Part shown: positions 1 to 6,092 of the stretch, one piece after another
How positions within the stretch are numbered: position 1 is the first letter of the stretch
Layout: every line of letters starts with the position of its first letter
NCBI GenBank assembly: GCA_910586105.1
Contig: CAJUGU010000033.1
Coordinates: 1 to 31,387 of the forward strand
Length of the DNA stretch: 31,387 nucleotides
Reading direction: 5' to 3'
Source: an uncultured Eubacteriales bacterium
GTDB lineage: Bacteria > Bacillota > Clostridia > Oscillospirales > Butyricicoccaceae
The notes under the pieces: model-generated
Seen by the model: only the letters and a program-made list of their open reading frames with translations
Told to the model about the DNA's origin: nothing
Database searches by the model: none
Position numbers and translations under genes: made by a program

Positions 1-6
1 ATTAAG

Positions 7-2676
7 ATGAGGATTCAACACAACATTATGGCGATGAACGCCTACCGCAACTACAACAACAATACTTCGGCACTGGCGAAGAATCTGGAACGCCTGTCCT
101 CCGGTTATAAAATCAACCGCGCGGGCGATGACGCTGCCGGTCTTGCGATTTCCGAAAAAATGCGCGCGCAGATCACCGGCCTGGAAGCGGCTCAGAAGAA
201 CGTCAAGGACGGCACTTCTCTGGTTAATACCGCTGAGGGCGCGATGCAGGAAATTCAAGATATGCTGAACCGTATGGTCTCGCTGGCGACTCAGTCTTCC
301 AACGGCACTTATGATAACGAAGTCGACCGTAAGAACCTTCAGGCGGAAGTCGATCAGCTCCGCGATGAAATCAACCGTATCGCGGATTCTGCGAACTTCA
401 ACGGCATCAAGCTGTTGGACGGTTCGCTGGATACGAATGCGGATCTGACCACTACGGCGGATTTCACGATTGGCAAGGATTTGCCCGGCGTAGGCCAGAC
501 GTTGGGCGTAGATACCGTTTTGCATAATAAGGCGCTGAGCGACAACGGCACGCAATTTAGTGTTGACCTGCACAATTTCTCGTTTAAGGCAGACAAGGGC
601 AATTCGATGACCATGACCGTGGGCGATACCAAAATCGAACTGTTCGCAGGTGATAATGCGTCTGGTAAAGAATTGACCGGCGAAGATTTGATCAAGGCAT
701 TCACTGGCGACGCAGCTTCCTATGGTCTTTCCCTGAAGATCGATGGAAAGGATGCTGCTTCTCTGGATGGCATGGAGATCAGCGGGCAGAAGTTCTTGGT
801 TTCTGCGGATGATAAGCTGGATTACCGTCTGAATTTTGTTCAGGAGAATCCGCCGGAAAAAGCAACCGATGAAATAAACGGCGCGATGAAGGTCACGATC
901 AGCGGCGCTACTGTTGGTTCTGCGGCTGAATTCAAGGTTGATCTCAACGCGATCAAGGATGCCGATGGCAATACAATCGCCGCCCCAACAGAGGGAAGTA
1001 TTCTTACGATTGGCGGTTCGACCTATACGATTCAAGCGAGTGATACCGACTGGGACACCGTCGCGGATAATCTGGCAGCTATGGGCATTGAAGGTTATGA
1101 ATTAACCAACGATAATGGCGAATTAACGCTGAAAGCTACCAGTGAAGGCAAGAAAAACTCACCGACGATTACCTACACTGCGGTTGAAGCCAAAACGGGC
1201 ATTACCGGAACCAAGACCGCTTCTGGTGTAAACGGTACAGCGGCGACTGTTGCAGGAGGTGCTGCAACAACCGCGCAGTTGGGGTCTGGTGAGAAGTTCA
1301 CTGTAAATGGCATTGAAGTCGACCCAAGTTTCACTGCTGGCACAGCAATTACTGCTGCCCAAGATATTTTAGACGCTGATGGAAATAAGACCGGTTATCA
1401 ATACACGATTGCTGCGACTGGCGAAGTAACTATTACAGCAACGACCGCTGGCGGCGCTTCTTGCAATGGTAAGGTTTCGGTATCTGTAAATGGCGGTACT
1501 GCGGAAGAATTTGAATTCTCTGGTGGTGTAGACGGCCTGAAGGAAAGTTACGCTTATGATGTGACTGGCTGGAACAGTAAGCTGGGTGATATCACAATCG
1601 GTACTGATACAATCGATTCGGATGAACTCCTCGCAGGTAAAGAAGTTGCTGTTGGTACTACAGGCTATGTCGCAAAGCTGGATGGCAATACATTGACTTT
1701 GACGGCAGAAAACGTTGGTGCTGTAGGTGGTGATGGCCCAGCGGCAGCTGCTGGTAATGCTGATTTCAGCATATACAAAACTGCCGTTTCGGCTGAAGTA
1801 GAAACGGTAAGTCCAGGCTCTGTTGGCAGCGAGATCGAGAACATCACGCAGGGCTCGAACGGTGACTGGAACGTATCGACTACCGATATCACCAATGTGA
1901 CCGCAGGCGGCAACAATCGTCTGGCAAGCACCTACTTTACGTTGACCGAAGATATGGCAACCGAAGGCTCTAAACTCCGTGTTGGCGATGTAACCTATAC
2001 ATTCACCGCTGATAAGGATAAGATCGGTCAGGACGGCTATGTTGATATCAGCAGCGGCGATCTAACAACGATCGCTAAGAATCTGACCGCTGCCGCTGCG
2101 GACAATGCGCTTTATACTGTCGGCCATGACGGCAACCGCATTACCTTTACCGAGACAATGTCGCATGCCAACGATATCAGCGCGGACGGCACTTATCCGC
2201 CGGATCAGTGGGATCTCAGTAATCCAGACAAAATCTCGGAATCCCTTGGCTTTACCGCAGGCGAATCCAAGAAGGGCGCTGCGCTGACCCTTCAAATCGG
2301 CGATACCAGCGATTCCTACAATCAGCTTAAGGTTTCTGTAGGCGATATGCATACTAAGGCACTCGGTATTGATGGCATTGATATCAGCACGCCAGATGGT
2401 GCGCAGGCTGCAATCGACACCATCAAGGACGCGATCAACTATGTATCGTCTGTCCGTGGTAATCTCGGCGCGATCAGCAACCGTCTCGACCACACCGCGA
2501 ACAACCTGTCCGTAATGGCGGAGAACATCACCGATGCAGAATCCACCATCCGTGACACCGATATCGCAGAGGAAATGATGGCTTACACCAAGAACAACAT
2601 CCTTGTGCAGTCCGCGCAGGCGATGCTGGCGCAGGCCAACCAGGTACCGCAGGGCGTCCTCCAGCTGCTCCAGTAA
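7..2676 (+). CDS. fliC: Flagellin, unusually large (889 aa)
   Basis: This is the structural subunit of the flagellar filament, secreted by the flagellar type III apparatus and polymerised outside the cell. Residues 1-140 are a typical N-terminal D0/D1 helical domain (starts MRIQHNIMAMNAYR; LSSGYKINRAGDDAAGLAIS motif near residue 30). Residues about 793-889 are the matching C-terminal domain ending in GVLQLLQ. Both ends are complete, so the gene is intact. Between them lies about 650 residues of Thr/Gly/Asp-rich, beta-type sequence that would form the exposed outer domain. Ordinary flagellins are about 270-500 aa, so this one is very long. It has one cysteine (Cys486), which is uncommon in flagellins. 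The ribosome binding site and promoter lie outside the window. A strong hairpin follows, so it is probably the last or only gene of its transcript. The family assignment is certain; the function of the central region is unknown. Confidence 0.97.
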   Translation: MRIQHNIMAMNAYRNYNNNTSALAKNLERLSSGYKINRAGDDAAGLAISEKMRAQITGLEAAQKNVKDGTSLVNTAEGAMQEIQDMLNRMVSLATQSSNGTYDNEVDRKNLQAEVDQLRDEINRIADSANFNGIKLLDGSLDTNADLTTTADFTIGKDLPGVGQTLGVDTVLHNKALSDNGTQFSVDLHNFSFKADKGNSMTMTVGDTKIELFAGDNASGKELTGEDLIKAFTGDAASYGLSLKIDGKDAASLDGMEISGQKFLVSADDKLDYRLNFVQENPPEKATDEINGAMKVTISGATVGSAAEFKVDLNAIKDADGNTIAAPTEGSILTIGGSTYTIQASDTDWDTVADNLAAMGIEGYELTNDNGELTLKATSEGKKNSPTITYTAVEAKTGITGTKTASGVNGTAATVAGGAATTAQLGSGEKFTVNGIEVDPSFTAGTAITAAQDILDADGNKTGYQYTIAATGEVTITATTAGGASCNGKVSVSVNGGTAEEFEFSGGVDGLKESYAYDVTGWNSKLGDITIGTDTIDSDELLAGKEVAVGTTGYVAKLDGNTLTLTAENVGAVGGDGPAAAAGNADFSIYKTAVSAEVETVSPGSVGSEIENITQGSNGDWNVSTTDITNVTAGGNNRLASTYFTLTEDMATEGSKLRVGDVTYTFTADKDKIGQDGYVDISSGDLTTIAKNLTAAAADNALYTVGHDGNRITFTETMSHANDISADGTYPPDQWDLSNPDKISESLGFTAGESKKGAALTLQIGDTSDSYNQLKVSVGDMHTKALGIDGIDISTPDGAQAAIDTIKDAINYVSSVRGNLGAISNRLDHTANNLSVMAENITDAESTIRDTDIAEEMMAYTKNNILVQSAQAMLAQANQVPQGVLQLLQ

Positions 2677-2723
2677 TCCGGAAGCGGAACGGATACGCTC
2701 TAAAACAAACCGCATAAATTCCC

Positions 2724-2752
2724 AGGGGGGCAAGGTTTTACCTTGCCCCCCT
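2724..2752 (+). terminator. Hairpin terminator after flagellin
   Basis: A perfect 12-bp stem AGGGGGGCAAGG / CCTTGCCCCCCT encloses a TTTTA loop, 47 bp after the flagellin stop. The sequence after it (GATCTTAT) has only a weak T-run, so it may also act as an mRNA-stabilising 3' hairpin. It also faces the minus-strand gene pair coming from the right. Confidence 0.85.
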
Positions 2753-2777
2753 GATCTTATGGGATCGGATATCCCCA

Positions 2778-3125
2778 TCAAGGCGCGTCTGATCCAGAGG
2801 GCGTTTGCGGAAATCGCAGGCTTGCAGACAGGATCGCAAGCAGCTGCGCAGCGCTGGGTTTCTTTGCCAGCGGCCTATAGGCCAGCTGCTCCAGCAGTGG
2901 ACGGTTTTCCCGCCAGATAATGTTGCACACGGTTCGGATATTCCGCTCAACAGCTCTCCAGTTCGTCCCATATTCTTTCGCAACCTCCGGGTACAGGCAT
3001 TTCGTTACCAACAGAAGGTTCGACGACTGTTCCGTACACAGCTTTAACGCATAGGCGGTATGATAAAACCCGGTATAATTTGCAGTAACGCCGAGCTGGT
3101 GCAACAGCGCATAAATCCTTTTCAT
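2778..3125 (-). CDS. Stand-alone Spo0A C-terminal DNA-binding domain protein
   Basis: This 115-residue protein aligns along most of its length with the effector domain of the sporulation master regulator Spo0A. Shared landmarks are the opening helix with HQLGVTANYTGF (compare HEIGVPAHIKGY in Spo0A), the VTKCLYPEVAKEYGT segment, and the recognition-helix core AVERNIRTV (compare RVERAIRHA). It has no receiver domain, so it cannot be phosphorylated like Spo0A and would be controlled by abundance, a partner or constitutive binding. It starts 7 bp after the stop of the XRE gene, with AGGAG upstream of the ATG, so the two form one minus-strand operon. The last 20 residues are rich in Ser/Pro and poorly conserved. 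Whether it competes with Spo0A at 0A boxes or controls other targets such as the nearby flagellin is inference. Confidence 0.85.
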   Translation of the reverse strand: MKRIYALLHQLGVTANYTGFYHTAYALKLCTEQSSNLLLVTKCLYPEVAKEYGTNWRAVERNIRTVCNIIWRENRPLLEQLAYRPLAKKPSAAQLLAILSASLRFPQTPSGSDAP

Positions 3126-3132
3126 AGTTTGC

Positions 3133-3429
3133 TCACTCCTGTTCTTTAAAACGCGCCTTATCCTGATAATAAGCGTCCATATATGCCTTCCAGAATTCTG
3201 TCCTGCCGTCCAGTGTATATCCGAGTTCCAGAAGCAGATCGAGGATCGTACTGGTCAGAGGCATGTGTTCATAACATTCCATTTGTTGTATACAGTTTCG
3301 GCTGACTCCGATCCTTTGTGACAATTCCTGCTGTGACATGCCTAATTCTTTTCGTCTGGAATAAATATTAACTTCTAAGACTTTTAGTACATTTGGGTAA
3401 TACTTTGATTTGTTGTTTCGCATTTTCAT
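3133..3429 (-). CDS. XRE-family helix-turn-helix regulator (98 aa)
   Basis: A small Cro/CI-type DNA-binding protein. Residues about 20-75 form the HTH_3 domain (YSRRKELGMSQQELSQRIGVSRNCIQ as two overlapping helices, then a third helix near ILDLLLELGY). The N-terminus is basic and the C-terminal tail is aromatic and charged (FWKAYMDAYYQDK). The start is supported by AAAGGAGGT at 3437-3445, 7 nt before the ATG; a second in-frame ATG lies two codons later. It is the first gene of a two-gene operon with the Spo0A-C protein. A 16-bp palindrome about 50 bp upstream is a candidate autoregulatory operator. Ligands and targets are not visible. Confidence 0.85.
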   Translation of the reverse strand: MKMRNNKSKYYPNVLKVLEVNIYSRRKELGMSQQELSQRIGVSRNCIQQMECYEHMPLTSTILDLLLELGYTLDGRTEFWKAYMDAYYQDKARFKEQE

Positions 3430-3477
3430 AACAATTACCTCCTTTAAAAAGAATACCGTAAATGAATTGTTTTAGCA

Positions 3478-3493
3478 GCCAAGTACACTTGGC
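3478..3493. promoter_or_regulatory. 16-bp palindrome, candidate XRE operator
   Basis: GCCAAGTACACTTGGC is an inverted repeat with perfect 7-bp arms and a 2-bp centre, 49 bp upstream of the XRE start in an AT-rich region. XRE repressors commonly bind such dyads in their own promoters. No strong -10/-35 pair could be assigned next to it, so the regulatory role is inferred. Confidence 0.5.
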
Positions 3494-3598
3494 ATTTTAA
3501 AAAAAATGTCGATTTTTCTGCGCAGTCGATGTTTCCTTTAGAAAGGATTCAACAAATAGAATCGGCCGATATGATTGCAATATTTTAATAAAATATAA

Positions 3599-3624
3599 AA
3601 AAGAGCGCATTTTTGCGCTCTTTT
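3599..3624. terminator. Bidirectional-looking hairpin in a divergent intergenic region
   Basis: AAAAGAGCGCA / TGCGCTCTTTT forms an 11-bp stem with a TTTT loop; the A/T ends make it terminator-like on both strands. It lies between two divergent genes, where neither neighbour needs a terminator. It could end an unannotated small RNA, block read-through, or be a relic of a lost gene. Confidence 0.6.
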
Positions 3625-3716
3625 GATGCGTAATTTTTGAATTATTGTGAAATAAACTAAAAAAATTAAAAATATACGGAAATTCTTTACCAGATGATGG
3701 TATATTTCTGAAACGA

Positions 3717-3742
3717 GCGATGAAGGCATCCGCAGTTTTTTT
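3717..3742 (+). terminator. Possible weak terminator just before the padR promoter
   Basis: GCGATG-AAGG-CATCCGC can fold into a short stem with a bulged C. It is followed by AG and seven T residues, ending about 10 bp before the -35 element of padR. The stem is short, so this is tentative. Together with the hairpin at 3599-3624 it suggests plus-strand transcription may end here. Confidence 0.35.
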
Positions 3743-3752
3743 GTTTCACCGG

Positions 3753-3781
3753 TTGACAATATTCCACTTGTGGAATATAAT
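3753..3781 (+). promoter_or_regulatory. Consensus sigma-A promoter of padR with palindromic operator in the spacer
   Basis: TTGACA (3753-3758), 17-bp spacer, TATAAT (3776-3781): a full consensus match. The spacer and the first half of the -10 are occupied by the perfect inverted repeat ATATTCCACTTGTGGAATAT (3759-3778, 9-bp arms, 2-bp centre). A dimeric repressor there would block RNA polymerase. PadR proteins typically repress their own promoters, so PadR is the natural candidate. Confidence 0.9.
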
Positions 3782-3819
3782 ACAGAAAAGTACGGCCGAG
3801 GCAGGGGAGGTGACGGCGC

Positions 3820-4365
3820 ATGTTGAAGCACGGCATTTTGGGCCTGCTGAATTACCATGAAATGTCCGGATATGAAATCATGGAAGTATTCCGGGATTCT
3901 CTTCATTATTTTTGGGATGCAAAGACCAGCCAGATTTACAGAGAGCTGCACGGGTTGGAGCAAAAGGGATGGGTCGGCAAGACCGTTGTCCCGCAGAGCG
4001 GGAAGCCAGATAAAAATGTTTATTCCATCACAACGTCCGGACGCGCGGAACTGCTGCAATGGCTTGCGGACGGCGACCTGGGCCTTCGGAATAAGGAACC
4101 GGTCTTAATGAAAGTGTTTTTCCTTGGGGAAAGGGAGGTTACGGAAAATATCCAATATTTTGAGCAGCTTCGCCAAAGCTGCGCGCAGTTCCGGAAAAGC
4201 CTGGATCCCGTGCCGCAGGCGATCGAGGCCTATAGCGATTTGATCGGGCAAAAAGAAAAAGCCCTGTACTGGCAAATGACGGTAGATTATGGACGGCGGA
4301 GTATGCAGATGCAAATGGAATGGGCCGAAGACTGCATCCGGCTTTTGGAGGGGATGAAACCATGA
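3820..4365 (+). CDS. PadR-family transcriptional repressor (181 aa)
   Basis: Residues 1-90 are the PadR winged helix: LKHGILGLLNYHEMSGYEI, the SQIYRELHGLEQKGWV recognition region, and a wing ending in VYSITTSGRAELLQWL. Residues about 95-181 form the helical C-terminal dimerisation domain of the AphA-like PadR subfamily. PadR repressors respond to phenolic acids, antibiotics or other small toxic compounds and usually control an adjacent detoxification or efflux gene. The GGGGAGGTGA ribosome binding site lies just upstream of the ATG. Its stop overlaps the start of the flavoprotein gene (ATGA), so the two are translationally coupled. The palindrome in its promoter makes autorepression likely. 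The inducer cannot be read from the sequence. Confidence 0.92.
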   Translation: MLKHGILGLLNYHEMSGYEIMEVFRDSLHYFWDAKTSQIYRELHGLEQKGWVGKTVVPQSGKPDKNVYSITTSGRAELLQWLADGDLGLRNKEPVLMKVFFLGEREVTENIQYFEQLRQSCAQFRKSLDPVPQAIEAYSDLIGQKEKALYWQMTVDYGRRSMQMQMEWAEDCIRLLEGMKP

Positions 4366-6011
4366 ATGTTTTGGCGATCAACGGCAGCCCGAAAGGCCCG
4401 GCCAGCAACAGCTACCGGCTGACGGCTGCATTTTTGGAAGGCATGAAGCAAACGGTCCCGGAACTGCAAACCCGCGAGCTTTCGGTCAGCCGATTGGAGA
4501 TCCGGCCCTGCCAGGGCTGCTTTTCCTGCTGGAACCATACCCCGGGCGAATGTCATATTCAGGATGATATGAAGCAGGTCATTCAGGCCCTGCTTTGGGC
4601 GGATGTCACGGTATGGAGTTTCCCGCTGTATTATTTCACCGTCCCCGGCCCGCTCAAAAATCTGATCGACCGTCAGCTCCCCATGCTCCTCCCCTTTATG
4701 GAGGAACGGGAGGGGCAGGTCGGAAGCGGGAATCACCCATGCCGGTATGATATGACCGGAAAACGGGCGGTCGTGATCTCCACCTGCGGCTTTTACACGG
4801 CGGAAGGGAATTATGACGGCGTATGCAGCCTGTTCGATCACCTGTACGGGCATGGGAATTATGCGACCCTTTTCTGCGGGCAGGGCGAACTGTTCCGGGT
4901 GCCGGAGCTGTCCGCGCGCACCAATGAATATCTTTCCTACGTGCGACAGGCAGGACGGGAGTATGGGAAGGGCGATATTTCTGCGGAGACGCAGGCGCTG
5001 CTCGATCAGCTCTTGCTTCCGCGCGAAGTCTTTGAAGCCTGCGCCGACGCAAGCTGGGGGATCGCACGGGACGACACCCAAGCGGAAGGCGAAGGTCCCG
5101 CTGCAAAGAAGGAGTCGGATACGTTGATTTTCACCCGCAAAATGGCGGCGCTTTACCGCAAGGGAAGCTATCCGGGCAAGGATATCGTACTGGAAATGCG
5201 TTATACAGATGTAGGGGAACGGTATCAAATCTTGCTGGGCCAGGACGGCAGCCGCGTTTATACAGACGGCTCGCTGACGGCTTCCACAACGATCGAAACC
5301 CCGGTTTCGGTATGGCGTTCGATCGCCGCTGGTGAGATCCGGGGCGACGAGGCTATGATGCAGGGGCTTTACCGGGTGACGGGGGACTTTAGCCTGATGC
5401 TGAAGTGGGACGAGCACTTTGGCAGCGCCTATACAAAATCCGAACCGCTGGAAGCGCCTTCGGCGCAAAAACATACCAATATGAGCAGCATGCTCCTTCC
5501 CTGGATCGTGCTGTGGGTCGTACCCGCGATCCAGAAACAAGCGGGGTGCCTGATCAGTATCGGGGCGTGCGCACTGATCCCGATCCTTTTTTATCGGAAC
5601 CGGAAAACGGTATATGACGTTTTGACAAATGCACTGGTGACAGGGATTGCCATTGCGATTTTGGCAGGCGCTTCGGAAATATGGATGCTCCCGCTTTCCT
5701 ATTTTGTATTTGGGAGCATGTGGCTTGTGTCCTGCCGGGCGGACTGCATCCCCCTTACGGCGCATTATTCCATGAACCGCTATGGCGGGGAAGCGGCGCT
5801 GCAAAATCCGCTCTTTTTGAAGACAAACCGTATCCTTACCCTGCTGTGGGGCGTCCTGTATCTGGCGACAGCCATTTTTACGGGAGCCTTGATGCAGACG
5901 TCCATAAGCCGCTTCGTTGGGCTTATCAACTCCATATTGCCCGTTTTTATGGGCATTTTTACGGCATGGTTTCAAAAATGGTATCCCGCAAAAGTGGCAA
6001 GCGGAAAATAA
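4362..6011 (+). CDS. Three-module flavoprotein: Fe-S flavodoxin-like reductase, SCP2-like domain, membrane domain (549 aa)
   Basis: Residues 1-200 match the NADPH-dependent FMN reductase / flavodoxin fold, with the FMN phosphate loop INGSPKGPASNS at residues 6-17. Cys50, Cys53, Cys56 and Cys64 give a C-x2-C-x2-C-x7-C motif like the [4Fe-4S] site of archaeal-type iron-sulfur flavoproteins (Isf). Residues about 250-360 resemble an SCP2 sterol-carrier (hydrophobic ligand binding) domain. Residues about 376-540 contain about six hydrophobic segments. The start is the ATG overlapping the padR stop; that repressor and its operator probably control the gene. The fold suggests membrane-tethered reduction of a hydrophobic electrophile such as a quinone, aromatic or xenobiotic, with SCP2 presenting the substrate. 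The flavodoxin part is secure, SCP2 likely, the reaction inferred. Confidence 0.85.
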   Translation: MNVLAINGSPKGPASNSYRLTAAFLEGMKQTVPELQTRELSVSRLEIRPCQGCFSCWNHTPGECHIQDDMKQVIQALLWADVTVWSFPLYYFTVPGPLKNLIDRQLPMLLPFMEEREGQVGSGNHPCRYDMTGKRAVVISTCGFYTAEGNYDGVCSLFDHLYGHGNYATLFCGQGELFRVPELSARTNEYLSYVRQAGREYGKGDISAETQALLDQLLLPREVFEACADASWGIARDDTQAEGEGPAAKKESDTLIFTRKMAALYRKGSYPGKDIVLEMRYTDVGERYQILLGQDGSRVYTDGSLTASTTIETPVSVWRSIAAGEIRGDEAMMQGLYRVTGDFSLMLKWDEHFGSAYTKSEPLEAPSAQKHTNMSSMLLPWIVLWVVPAIQKQAGCLISIGACALIPILFYRNRKTVYDVLTNALVTGIAIAILAGASEIWMLPLSYFVFGSMWLVSCRADCIPLTAHYSMNRYGGEAALQNPLFLKTNRILTLLWGVLYLATAIFTGALMQTSISRFVGLINSILPVFMGIFTAWFQKWYPAKVASGK

Positions 6012-6092
6012 ACGATTTGCGAGTTTTGGTGGAAGGAAGACCGCAGGGATGTGATAGACGCTCGGCTTTGCAATCGCCTCCGCGCGTTGCTT

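Noticed and set aside
4287..5975. 562-codon open frame on the minus strand
   Set aside because: It is fully antisense to the padR/flavoprotein genes, has a low-complexity basic composition with no recognisable domain, and arises from GC-rich codon bias.
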